From positions 1,322,437 to 1,386,436 of the forward strand of contig NZ_ML660019.1 of the NCBI RefSeq assembly GCF_007004645.1: a stretch of 64,000 bases of DNA, read 5' to 3'. A program made the position numbers and the translations under genes. Below are positions 56,515-64,000 of the stretch, in pieces (position 1 is the first letter of the stretch; each line of letters opens with the position of its first letter). The notes beneath the pieces were generated by a model, which was not told where the DNA came from, did not search any database, and saw only the letters and a program-made list of their open reading frames with translations. The stretch comes from Aliiroseovarius halocynthiae (GTDB taxonomy: Bacteria > Pseudomonadota > Alphaproteobacteria > Rhodobacterales > Rhodobacteraceae).

Positions 56515-57696
56515 ATGAACGGCGCAGATACCGCCTGGATCATCGTAGCAACCGCACTGGTTCTATTCATGTCATTGCCGGGGCTGGCGCTGTTTTACGG
56601 CGGGCTTGTTCGGGCGCGTAACGTTCTAAGCGTCTTCATGCATGTCTATGCCATCGCCTGTTTGATGAGCATACTGTGGCTCGCCCTTGGCTATACCATC
56701 GCGTTTGGGGATGCCACGCATGGCTGGTTTGGTTCGCTAGATAAAGCGTTCCTGTCCGGCGTCTCCGCCGACAGCCTGTCGGGCACCCTGCCCGAAGTTC
56801 TGTTCTTTGCCTTCCAGATGACCTTCGCCATTATCACGCCTGCGCTGATCGTCGGTGCATATGTGGAACGCGTGGGCTTTGGCTTCGTTCTGGTCTTCTC
56901 GTCCCTGTGGATGCTGCTGTGCTATGCGCCTGTGGTCCACTGGATCTGGGGCGGTGGCGCCTTGGCAGATGGCGGTATCTTTGGCGAGGTTGGCACCCGC
57001 GATTTTGCGGGCGGCATCGTTGTGCACGAAACCGCAGGTATCGCAGCCCTAATGATCGCCGTGGCCCTTGGCCCGCGCAAGCATCGCACTACCCCGCCCC
57101 ACGCACCGTGGATGGTCTTTGTGGGCGCAGCCATGCTGTGGGTCGGTTGGTTCGGCTTCAATGGCGGCTCGCAACTGGCCGCAGATGGCGGTGCTGCCAT
57201 GGCCATCACCGTGACGCATATCTCGGCCGCCACCGCGTCGCTGACATGGGCACTTTGGGAGCGGATCAAATACGGCAAAGCCAGCCTTGTGGGCATTGTG
57301 ACCGGGACCATTGCAGGCCTTGCCTCGATCACCCCAGCATCCGGCTTTGTGGGGCCGATCGCAGCTTTGATCATCGGCGCTGTTGCCGGGATCCTGTGCC
57401 AAGAGGCTGTGAACTTTGTCCGCAACAAGCTGCAAATTGATGACACGCTGGACGTATTCGCCGTTCACGGTGTGGGCGGGATCTTCGGCACGATCATGAT
57501 CGCCGTCTTCGGTCATGGCAGCTTTGTGGCCCAGTTCGGAGCGCTTGCCATTGTTGGCGTCTTCACCTTCGTCGTCACCTATGTGCTGATCAAGCTGACC
57601 GCCGCGATTACGCCGCTGCGTGTTGATCTGGAAACTGAAGTTAACGGGCTGGACTTGTCCGCCCACGGCGAACGCGCCTACGACATCACGTCATAA
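56515..57696 (+). CDS. amtB: Ammonium transporter Amt
   Basis: Amt conducts ammonium across the inner membrane. The 393-residue protein has around 11 hydrophobic segments, the pore twin histidines in IVVHETAG near 162 and VHGVGGIFGT near 315, and the FNGGSQLAADG segment. There is no cleavable signal peptide. The usual PII gene glnK is not beside it, though the ntr operon lies about 2.5 kb away. Confidence 0.96.
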   Translation: MNGADTAWIIVATALVLFMSLPGLALFYGGLVRARNVLSVFMHVYAIACLMSILWLALGYTIAFGDATHGWFGSLDKAFLSGVSADSLSGTLPEVLFFAFQMTFAIITPALIVGAYVERVGFGFVLVFSSLWMLLCYAPVVHWIWGGGALADGGIFGEVGTRDFAGGIVVHETAGIAALMIAVALGPRKHRTTPPHAPWMVFVGAAMLWVGWFGFNGGSQLAADGGAAMAITVTHISAATASLTWALWERIKYGKASLVGIVTGTIAGLASITPASGFVGPIAALIIGAVAGILCQEAVNFVRNKLQIDDTLDVFAVHGVGGIFGTIMIAVFGHGSFVAQFGALAIVGVFTFVVTYVLIKLTAAITPLRVDLETEVNGLDLSAHGERAYDITS

Positions 57697-57720
57697 CACC
57701 ATACACTCACGGCACTTGGA

Positions 57721-57751
57721 AAGGCGAAGGCGCAGGCTTTCGCCTTTTTCT
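57721..57751 (+). terminator. Terminator of amtB
   Basis: AAGGCGAA pairs with TTCGCCTT, followed by a T-rich tract, 25 bases after the amtB stop. Confidence 0.75.
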
Positions 57752-57824
57752 TTTGCCTGTCAGGGGCGCTCTCTTGAAAGCGCGGCGCTGGGTGCCCATA
57801 AGTGGAACAAACGAGGAGAGCGTG

Positions 57825-59105
57825 ATGGACTTGGACAGCGGATTTTGGATTTCGTCGGCAGCGATTGCCGGGCTATTGGTGTTGTCCGCCTTCTTCTCGG
57901 GCTCGGAAACGGCGTTGACGGCTGCGTCGCGTGGCAAGCTGCGTTCGCGCGCTGACAAAGGGGATCGTGGCGCCGACCGTGCGCTGAGCATCACCGAAGA
58001 CAATGAACGTCTGATCGGCTCGGTCCTTTTGGGCAACAACCTTGTGAATATCCTTGCGACTTCGCTTGCGACCGCTTTGTTTACCCGCCTGTTTGGTGAC
58101 AGTGGTGTGGCACTGGCCACCCTAGTCATGACCCTGTTGGTGCTGATTTTCGCCGAGGTCCTTCCGAAAACCTATGCCATCACACGGCCAGAAATGGCGG
58201 CGTCGCGGGCATCGGGTCCGATCTCGTTAATCATTCTTGTGTTCGCGCCGATCGTATCTGCCGTGCGGATGATTACCCGCGGCGTTTTGCGCCTGTTTGG
58301 CGTGGAGACCGATCCGGACAGCCAGATCCTTGCCGTGCGCGAGGAAATCATGGGCGCGATTGCACTGGGCCACTCGGAAGGTGCGGTGGAAAAAGAAGAC
58401 CGCGACCGTCTGCTGGGCGCTTTGGATCTTGGGGATCGCGCGGTTGAAGAGATCATGCTTCACCGTAGTCAGATCGAAATGATCGACGCCGATGCCCCTG
58501 CGGTCGAGGTTCTGGAACAAATCCTGGAATCGCGCCACACGCGCCTACCTGTTTACCGCGACGAACCTGAAAACATCATCGGTGTTATCCACGCCAAAGA
58601 CCTTAGCCGGTCCATGTATGCCTTCCAGCGTGAAGGCAAACAGATCGATGAATTTGACGTTCTTCAGGTGGCAATGGAGCCCTATTTCATCCCGGAAACC
58701 ACCACACTGGACGACCAGATGCGCGTGTTTTTGAAACGTCATACGCATTTTGCCTTGGTGGTCGATGAATATGGCTCGCTCGAGGGTCTGATCACACTCG
58801 AGGACATTCTGGAAGAAATCGTGGGTGAGATCACCGATGAATTTGACGTTCAGACCGAACACGAGATCAAATCACACAGCGACGGAAGCTTCATGGTCGA
58901 GGGAAGCGTCACCATCCGCGACCTGAACCGTGCGAAGGACTGGAATCTGCCAGATGAAGAAGCCAACACAATCGCAGGTTTGGTCATCCACGAAGCGCAG
59001 ATGATCCCAAATGAAGGTCAGGTGTTCAGCTTCCACAGCTTCCGGTTCGAGGTGGTGAAACGTGACGGCAACCGGATCGAGCTGCTTAAGATCCGCCCGC
59101 TTTGA
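57825..59105 (+). CDS. CorC/CNNM-family membrane protein with CBS pair
   Basis: The 426-residue protein has an N-terminal DUF21/CNNM membrane domain (about 5-185; FFSGSETALTAASRGKL and NLVNILATSLAT), two CBS domains (about 205-335; LPVYRDEPENIIGVIHAKDL and DEYGSLEGLITLEDILEEIVG) and a C-terminal CorC-HlyC domain. Members act in magnesium and cobalt export or resistance. The start at 57825 has GAGGAG upstream. The 3' end overlaps the convergent gene by 20 bases. Confidence 0.93.
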   Translation: MDLDSGFWISSAAIAGLLVLSAFFSGSETALTAASRGKLRSRADKGDRGADRALSITEDNERLIGSVLLGNNLVNILATSLATALFTRLFGDSGVALATLVMTLLVLIFAEVLPKTYAITRPEMAASRASGPISLIILVFAPIVSAVRMITRGVLRLFGVETDPDSQILAVREEIMGAIALGHSEGAVEKEDRDRLLGALDLGDRAVEEIMLHRSQIEMIDADAPAVEVLEQILESRHTRLPVYRDEPENIIGVIHAKDLSRSMYAFQREGKQIDEFDVLQVAMEPYFIPETTTLDDQMRVFLKRHTHFALVVDEYGSLEGLITLEDILEEIVGEITDEFDVQTEHEIKSHSDGSFMVEGSVTIRDLNRAKDWNLPDEEANTIAGLVIHEAQMIPNEGQVFSFHSFRFEVVKRDGNRIELLKIRPL

Positions 59106-59598
59106 TCAGCGACCGACGTGCGACGGTCAGCAATGCCCGCGAATAGAGTTTGTGAAACCCCATCAGCGCGGTGAAGACCGGGCCAATGGAGTGCGTGCCC
59201 CCGGCGGGTGGAACAACGACAGACCCAAAATATATCTTTGTCTGATCTTCTGCGGGTTCGACCATAAACCACGATCGCGTCCGCCCAGATATGTCGCATA
59301 AAAGCAATTGGTTATCGGTGCGTCCCTCAAGTTCCCAGACAGCAAATTTTTGGCTGGTTCCATTGGCAATGGCCCGCGCGTCTGCATCAGTTGAGGGTTT
59401 CTTCACCCCGCGTGCAAGCAACCAGCGCTCGATCCGAAACAGCCATGTCTGATAGAAATGCGTGATGAACACGGGCAAATTCACCTGCCCCGGCACCACG
59501 CTTACATAACAATCAACATAGCAGCCTTCCCGCGCCAAATAGTCTGCATGTAACGCATATTCGGGCGGGGATTGACGGCGAATGGTGGGCGCAAACAT
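59086..59598 (-). CDS. Conserved protein of unknown function
   Basis: I do not recognise a family. The 170-residue protein lacks a signal peptide and membrane helices. It has a central segment QTWLFRIERWLLARGVKKPS and a C-terminal beta-rich half (AVWELEGRTDNQLLLCDISGRTRSW). It follows the HerA-like ATPase gene by one base on the same strand, so it is probably cotranscribed. The start at 59598 is taken in place of the ATG 12 codons earlier, which lies inside the upstream gene. Confidence 0.72.
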   Translation of the reverse strand: MFAPTIRRQSPPEYALHADYLAREGCYVDCYVSVVPGQVNLPVFITHFYQTWLFRIERWLLARGVKKPSTDADARAIANGTSQKFAVWELEGRTDNQLLLCDISGRTRSWFMVEPAEDQTKIYFGSVVVPPAGGTHSIGPVFTALMGFHKLYSRALLTVARRSLIKAGGS

Positions 59599-59599
59599 C

Positions 59600-61144
59600 C
59601 TAACGCCCCTTGAACAATGAGCCGAGAATACCACGCACGATACGTTTTCCGGTTGTCCCTTTAAGCTCTTTCAGAACAACGTCGGTGACAGCTTTACCAA
59701 ACCCGCCTGATGACGACGTTCGTCGCGAACTAGATCGCCCAACTTTGCTGCCGGAGTACCGCCTTCCCGCACGATATTCCCGTTCGGCGACACTTTCTGC
59801 TTCTTCCTCAAGGCGCTCAGCCTCTTCCGCGGCCTTAGCAGCGTCTGCAGCACGTTTCGTCAGCACCTCATACGCGCTTTCACGATCCTGAACGGTTTCG
59901 TATTTCCCAGCAATCGGAGAGGCGTCAATCAGCGCCCGGCGTTCAGAAGCCTCGATCGGGCCAAGCTGCGATGATGGTGGGCGGATCAGCGTGCGCTCGA
60001 CCACACCCGGCGCGCCTTTGGCCTCCAGGAATGATGTCACCGCCTCGCCCACGCCAACCTCGCGGATGGCGTCTTCTGTCGAAAAGCGCGGATTGTCGCG
60101 ATAGGTTTCGGCAGCCTGTTTCAATGCGCGGCGATCCTTGGCGGTGAAGGCACGCAGGGCGTGCTGCACACGGTTGCCCAGCTGGCCAAGGATGTCCTCG
60201 GGCACGTCAGCCGGGTTCTGGGTGACGAAATAAACGCCAACGCCTTTTGACCGGATCAGACGCGCGACCTGTTCGACTTTGTCCACCAGCGCTTTTGGGG
60301 CGTCATCAAATAGCAAATGGGCCTCGTCAAAGAAGAAAACCAGCTTGGGTTTATCGGGATCGCCGACCTCGGGCAGTTCCTCGAACAGCTCAGACAGAAG
60401 CCATAGAAGGAAGGTCGCATACAGGCGCGGCGCGCCCATCAGCTTGTCGGATGCAAGGATCGAGATCCTGCCCCGCCCATCCGTGTCTGTCCGCATGATG
60501 TCAGAAAGCTCTAACGCGGGTTCGCCAAACAGCTTGTGCCCACCTTGGTTTTCCAGAACCAAAAGTGCGCGCTGAATGGCACCGACCGACGAGGTCGACA
60601 CGTTGCCATAACGCAAGGACAGATCCTTACCGTTTTCGCCCACCCAAACCAAAAGCGCCTGAAGGTCTTTCAAATCCAGAAGCGGCAAACCTTGTTCATC
60701 CGCCACACGGAACGCAATGTTAAGGACACCTTCCTGCGCATCTGTCAGCTCCAGCAGCCGTGCCAGCAGAAGCGGTCCCATCTCGGACACAGTGGTGCGG
60801 ATGGGGTGGCCTTGGTCGCCAAAGAGATCCCAGAAGGTTACCGGGAAGGCATCATAGCTGTAATCCGAGAACCCGATCTTGTCGGCACGCGAGGTGAACG
60901 CTTCGTGCAGCTTGAACCCGTCGCTTCCGGCTTTCGCAAGCCCGGACAGATCGCCTTTCACGTCAGACAGGAACACCGGCACACCTTGTGCGGCGAAGTT
61001 TTCAGCCATGATTTGCAACGTGACGGTTTTGCCGGTTCCGGTTGCCCCAGCCACAAGCCCATGGCGGTTGGCGTATTTCAGCAATAGCCCCTGTTTCTCG
61101 GCATAGTTTTCGCCACCACCACCAATGAAAATCGTACCGTCCAT
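59600..61144 (-). CDS. HerA-like helicase / YjgR-type ATPase (DUF853)
   Basis: The 514-residue P-loop ATPase has Walker A in [20 protein letters not shown] near 37, Walker B in [16 protein letters not shown] near 250, and the [26 protein letters not shown] arginine-finger segment. It matches the DUF853 (YjgR) branch of HerA/FtsK motors. The C-terminus is a Glu-rich helix followed by a Ser/Arg-rich linker. Its cellular task is not known. The start at 61144 follows GGAGA. Confidence 0.9.
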   Translation of the reverse strand: MDGTIFIGGGGENYAEKQGLLLKYANRHGLVAGATGTGKTVTLQIMAENFAAQGVPVFLSDVKGDLSGLAKAGSDGFKLHEAFTSRADKIGFSDYSYDAFPVTFWDLFGDQGHPIRTTVSEMGPLLLARLLELTDAQEGVLNIAFRVADEQGLPLLDLKDLQALLVWVGENGKDLSLRYGNVSTSSVGAIQRALLVLENQGGHKLFGEPALELSDIMRTDTDGRGRISILASDKLMGAPRLYATFLLWLLSELFEELPEVGDPDKPKLVFFFDEAHLLFDDAPKALVDKVEQVARLIRSKGVGVYFVTQNPADVPEDILGQLGNRVQHALRAFTAKDRRALKQAAETYRDNPRFSTEDAIREVGVGEAVTSFLEAKGAPGVVERTLIRPPSSQLGPIEASERRALIDASPIAGKYETVQDRESAYEVLTKRAADAAKAAEEAERLEEEAESVAEREYRAGRRYSGSKVGRSSSRRTSSSGGFGKAVTDVVLKELKGTTGKRIVRGILGSLFKGR

Positions 61145-61214
61145 ATGCCTGTCTCCTGGCCAAATAGTAATTCTTATTCGAGACAATACTAAATTAACCA
61201 CTACAGGCCATACT

Positions 61215-61293
61215 GTAATCATTCCTACAGCCCTTTGAGGCTGGGAAGACTTCCTCCCTGTCAGACTGCCGCGCCTTCGGGCGCGGTTTTTTT
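61215..61293 (+). ncRNA. Candidate small RNA 1
   Basis: A 7-bp GC stem, CCGCGCC/GGCGCGG with a TTCG loop, and seven T residues end at 61293. Before it lies a short unpaired pyrimidine run, CTTCCTCCCT, complementary to a Shine-Dalgarno sequence. Small RNAs with CCTCC motifs are known in alphaproteobacteria. The 5' end is a guess, and no clear promoter was identified. Confidence 0.45.
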
Positions 61294-61414
61294 AACCCGT
61301 TCAGCGACTTGCGCGATGGGATCCAAAACACAATCAGATGGCGCTAAAAGTCCAAACTTTGTCGAAAACGCGCCAATTTGACGCTTGACCCCCACAATCA
61401 AGTGACATAGCGTC

Positions 61415-61489
61415 ACACTATAAGCCGGTCAGTCCGGCAGGGAGAGACATTCGAAAGAGATCCGCTTGTGCGGGTCTCTTTCTTTTTTT
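61415..61489 (+). ncRNA. Candidate small RNA 2
   Basis: About 75 bases form two hairpins: GCCGG-TCAGT-CCGGC at 61424-61438 and a long GAAAGAGA-t-CCGC/GCGG-g-TCTCTTTC stem at 61453-61482, followed by seven T residues. TTGACC at 61385 with TAGCGT at 61408 (17-base spacer) is a possible promoter. The region between stems is purine-rich (AGGGAGAGA). Confidence 0.5.
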
Positions 61490-61639
61490 CGGGGGAAATG
61501 AATGGGTTCGACCGGCGGAGTGCCGCCTGCCTCTAAGATCCTCTGCCAATTCCCGCGTAGCGCACGGATTTCTACCTGACACCCCGTGAGGCTCATGGTA
61601 TCCCACTCTTAAATTTCGATTTCGCAACAAGGAAAGATC

Positions 61640-62269
61640 ATGAAGATCGAGCTGATTAAATCCCTCTCACTAGTGGCGGCCTTATCGCTTGGCACAGCCG
61701 CCATCGCGCAGGACAATTCCGATGCTTCGACCGAGGACACCCCAGCAGCCCAACCGAGTGTTGATCTTGGCGAACCAGTAGACGCCACCCGTCAGCCCGG
61801 CCAGACTTATGTAGAAAAGGTCACCGGTGATTGGGAACGAAAATGCATCACGATGCCTGAGGGCCGAGGTGACGATCCCTGCCAGATGTATCAGCTTCTA
61901 AAGGACGAAACGGGCAATCCCGTAGCCGAAATCTCGCTAGGCAAACTTCCAGAAGGAAATCAGGTTGCAGCAGGCGCAACTGTCGTGGTTCCGCTTGAAA
62001 CGCTTTTGACACAACAGCTAACCATCGCCGTTGATGGCACTCAGGGCCGTCGCTATCCGTTCCGGTTCTGCACTCAGCTGGGCTGCGTAGCGAATATCGG
62101 CTTCACCACAGAGGAAATCTCTGGTTTCAAAAAGGGAGCAAAAGCGACTTTGACAATCACGCCAGCTGCTGCACCTGACCAACGCGTAAACCTGAACATG
62201 TCACTGACAGGCTTCACCGCTGCCTATGACGAGCTGATCGTTCCAGCTCTGGCCCCAGCGGCTCAGTAA
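61640..62269 (+). CDS. IalB-family secreted protein
   Basis: The 209-residue protein has a signal peptide cut after AAIAQ (about residue 23), an acidic linker, and an invasion-associated-locus-B-type domain (about 55-195) with VTGDWERKC, the paired cysteines of FCTQLGCVANIGFT, and a C-terminal LSLTGF-type strand. In pathogens this family affects host-cell entry; in free-living relatives the role is not known. AAGGA lies upstream of the start. Confidence 0.92.
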   Translation: MKIELIKSLSLVAALSLGTAAIAQDNSDASTEDTPAAQPSVDLGEPVDATRQPGQTYVEKVTGDWERKCITMPEGRGDDPCQMYQLLKDETGNPVAEISLGKLPEGNQVAAGATVVVPLETLLTQQLTIAVDGTQGRRYPFRFCTQLGCVANIGFTTEEISGFKKGAKATLTITPAAAPDQRVNLNMSLTGFTAAYDELIVPALAPAAQ

Positions 62270-62286
62270 ACCGCCATCAAAAGCGC

Positions 62287-62313
62287 AGAACGCCGCCCAC
62301 AGGGCGGCGTTCT
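62287..62313. terminator. Bidirectional terminator between ialB-like gene and fabF-like gene
   Basis: A 12-bp perfect stem AGAACGCCGCCC/GGGCGGCGTTCT with a 3-base loop sits between the convergent genes, 18 bases after the IalB-family stop. Confidence 0.75.
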
Positions 62314-62334
62314 TGTAACATATATGATATGAAA

Positions 62335-63543
62335 TTAATGTGCCCGCAGGGCCAGCACCGCATTAAGCCCGCCGAACGCGAAAGCGTTAGAAAGTACCGC
62401 GTCAATTTTCACGTCGCGCGCTACATTTGGCACCACATCCAGCGCGCATTCCGGGTCCGGATCTTCATACCCGATGGTTGGCGCAATTACGCCGTCTCGT
62501 AACGCCATAATACATGCCAAAAGTTCGACCGCGCCGGTGCCGCCAATCAAGTGCCCATGCATGGATTTCGTGGACGAGATCATCAGTTCATCCGCGTGAT
62601 GACCAAACGCATCTGCCACGGCCGCACATTCGGTTTTGTCATTCGCCGCCGTCCCCGTTCCATGCGCATTGATATAGCACACTTCTTCGGGGTTCATGCA
62701 CGCATCCCGCATCGCACCTGCAATTGCTCGGGATGCACCCTGCTTTGACGGCATAACAATATCCGCAGCGTCCGAGGTCATGGCAAAGCCGACCACCTCG
62801 GCCAAGATGTCCGCCCCACGCGCTTTCGCGTGCTCATACTCCTCGAAGACAAACATGGCCGAACCTTCGCCCTGAACCATCCCGTTCCGATTGGCCGAAA
62901 ACGGACGGCAGGCATCTCTGGACATGACCCGCAGCCCTTCCCAAGCCTTGATGCCACCAAAGCACAACATCGCCTCGGCCCCGCCAGTGACCATGACATC
63001 TGCCATGCCTGCCCGGATCATCTGCATCGCCTGCCCCATCGCATGGTTCGAGCTTGCGCAGGCGGTCGCCACGGTAAAGCTTGGTCCCTTTAGGTTCCAC
63101 TCCATCGACACGTGGCTGGCAGCGGCGTTGTTCATCAGCTTAGGAACGACAAACGGGTGCACGCGGTTCTTACCATCTTCATAAACCGAGCGGTAATTCT
63201 CATCCAACGTGTTCATACCACCGCCCGACGTGCCCAGCACGACTCCTGACCGCGTCGCAAGCTCGCCCGAGAATGTCAGGCCGGACTGCGTGATGGCTTG
63301 GCGTGCCGCGATCAGAGTGAACTGGGTAAACCGGTCATATAGCGCGATTTGCTGGCGGTTGAAGGTCTCTTCGGGTTCATATCCCTTGACCTGCGCGCCA
63401 ATTCGGATGGACAGACGCTCGACATCCTGAAACTCAAGATCCGAGATCCCACACCGCCCTTCGCGCATCGCTTCAAGCGTTTCCGGGACATCGCGGCCAA
63501 GTGCATTAATCGTGCCCTGACCAGTGATAACGATACGTTTCAT
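62335..63543 (-). CDS. Beta-ketoacyl-ACP synthase (KAS II-like)
   Basis: The 402-residue condensing enzyme elongates acyl chains on ACP. The catalytic triad is complete: the cysteine in TACASSNHA near 163, histidine in NAHGTGTAAND near 297 and histidine in STKSMHGHLIGGTGAVE near 332. It lies 5 bases after a dedicated acyl carrier protein gene and downstream of lpxD, so it may build a special acyl chain, perhaps for lipid A, instead of serving bulk synthesis. Confidence 0.92.
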   Translation of the reverse strand: MKRIVITGQGTINALGRDVPETLEAMREGRCGISDLEFQDVERLSIRIGAQVKGYEPEETFNRQQIALYDRFTQFTLIAARQAITQSGLTFSGELATRSGVVLGTSGGGMNTLDENYRSVYEDGKNRVHPFVVPKLMNNAAASHVSMEWNLKGPSFTVATACASSNHAMGQAMQMIRAGMADVMVTGGAEAMLCFGGIKAWEGLRVMSRDACRPFSANRNGMVQGEGSAMFVFEEYEHAKARGADILAEVVGFAMTSDAADIVMPSKQGASRAIAGAMRDACMNPEEVCYINAHGTGTAANDKTECAAVADAFGHHADELMISSTKSMHGHLIGGTGAVELLACIMALRDGVIAPTIGYEDPDPECALDVVPNVARDVKIDAVLSNAFAFGGLNAVLALRAH

Positions 63544-63548
63544 ATGAT

Positions 63549-63815
63549 CTATGCGGCTTGATCCGCGACCAAACCCTGCACCGCCTGAATGATGGCGGCG
63601 ACGGACGAAATGTCAAAGTCGCTCTCTGATGGATCATTGGCATTGAATGGCACCGAAATATCGAAAGCTTCTTCGATGGCGAAGATGCTTTCAACAAGGC
63701 CAAGGCTGTCAATGCCCAGATCTTCCAAAGTTTGATCGAGGCTGACATCACCCGGTTCAAGCACTGCTTGCTCGGCGATGATGGCGATGACGCGGTCCTG
63801 AATGCTTTCAGACAT
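63549..63815 (-). CDS. Acyl carrier protein (specialised)
   Basis: The 88-residue protein has the phosphopantetheine attachment serine in GIDSLGLVESIFAIEE near residue 37. It is longer than housekeeping AcpP and has an acidic insertion in the second half (NANDPSESDFD), unlike the rhizobial AcpXL sequence. It sits between lpxD and a beta-ketoacyl synthase. Confidence 0.9.
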   Translation of the reverse strand: MSESIQDRVIAIIAEQAVLEPGDVSLDQTLEDLGIDSLGLVESIFAIEEAFDISVPFNANDPSESDFDISSVAAIIQAVQGLVADQAA

Positions 63816-63842
63816 AATGTCCCCTTTCGCGATGGCGCGTTT

Positions 63843-64000
63843 CTAGCCCTTGTCCACGAGTTTTGTAACCGTTTTTTGAAGTTCACGTAACGTATCAGCC
63901 AAGCGTGGCAAACGACGCAGTTCGCGGCGGATGGCCATTTCCGTTTCGATCTTAACTGCCGGGCTGCCCAGTACTGCGCGACCTGCGGGAACATTGGTGT
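63843..64000 (-). CDS. lpxD: Probable LpxD C-terminus (partial, runs off right edge)
   Basis: The minus strand encodes 52 residues ending at 63843. They begin in a hexapeptide-like turn (NVPAGRAVLGSPAVK) and continue as a charged helix with RRELRRLPRLADTL. This is how LpxD, the N-acyltransferase of lipid A synthesis, ends: last coil of the beta-helix, then a helical tail. Another hexapeptide acyltransferase cannot be excluded because only the tail is visible. It lies 28 bases before the acyl carrier protein gene. Confidence 0.68.
   Translation of the reverse strand, partial: TNVPAGRAVLGSPAVKIETEMAIRRELRRLPRLADTLRELQKTVTKLVDKG

Larger units (their letters stand above)
61145..61639. other. Gene-free intergenic stretch with two terminators
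   Basis: No protein-coding gene is supported in this 495-base gap between divergent genes. It contains two strong plus-strand terminators (61269-61293 and 61453-61489) with no upstream plus-strand gene, and is best read as holding two small RNA genes. Confidence 0.5.

Noticed and set aside
56907-57440. 177-residue plus-strand frame within amtB
   Set aside because: It is an out-of-frame shadow of the ammonium transporter, with no family resemblance.

Overview
The window is chromosomal DNA of an alphaproteobacterium, almost certainly a Rhodobacterales (Roseobacter-type) species. The support is gene content and order: a CtrA and SciP pair, dusB-ntrB-ntrC-ntrY-ntrX-trkA-trkH-hfq-hflX on one strand, bamA-skp-fabZ-lpxA-lpxI-lpxB, a fused ispDF, and an RpoE/ChrR singlet-oxygen regulatory pair. 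Most of the window is compact, conserved housekeeping sequence. No tRNA, rRNA, CRISPR array or intact insertion sequence was recognised.

Left edge (1-5.4 kb) is accessory DNA. It holds a type II CBASS anti-phage module: a DncV-like CD-NTase, an E2-E1 fusion (Cap2) and a JAMM isopeptidase (Cap3) on the plus strand, with a divergent, edge-truncated Cap15-like membrane effector on the minus strand. Beyond it lie decayed remnants of an acyl-CoA dehydrogenase and a cytochrome P450. Next come aroQ with an overlapping LuxR-family regulator (5.5-6.7 kb).

7-18 kb: rpsB-tsf, a pseudouridine catabolism pair (psuK-psuG), ctrA and sciP, mnmA, an XRE/MmyB-like regulator divergent to a small membrane protein, then the outer-membrane biogenesis operon read leftward from bamA through lpxB (14.6-21 kb).

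21-30 kb is a self-contained stress regulon. A six-gene leftward operon (FAD oxidoreductase, cyclopropane-fatty-acid-synthase-like methyltransferase, chalcone-isomerase-like protein, MFS transporter, two DUF3833 proteins) is divergent from DUF1365-SDR. A fasciclin protein and the rpoE-chrR pair lie beside them. Three promoters of the form TGATCY-N18-TAAYNN precede the FAD gene, DUF1365 and rpoE, so the sigma factor probably controls itself and both lipid operons.

30-41.9 kb: mfd, a Rhodobacterales membrane protein, hemB, a Ysc84-like Tat lipoprotein, a beta-hydroxyacid dehydrogenase, a penicillin-acylase-family enzyme, a Hint-domain protein and an MscS channel. 42-54 kb: the nitrogen-regulation, potassium-uptake and hfq operon, in which both NtrC and NtrX lack the sigma-54 contact loop. 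54-64 kb: ispDF-pgpA-pncC, amtB, a CorC-like protein, a HerA-like ATPase, an intergenic region with two candidate small RNAs, an IalB-family protein, and a beta-ketoacyl synthase, acyl carrier protein and edge-truncated LpxD.
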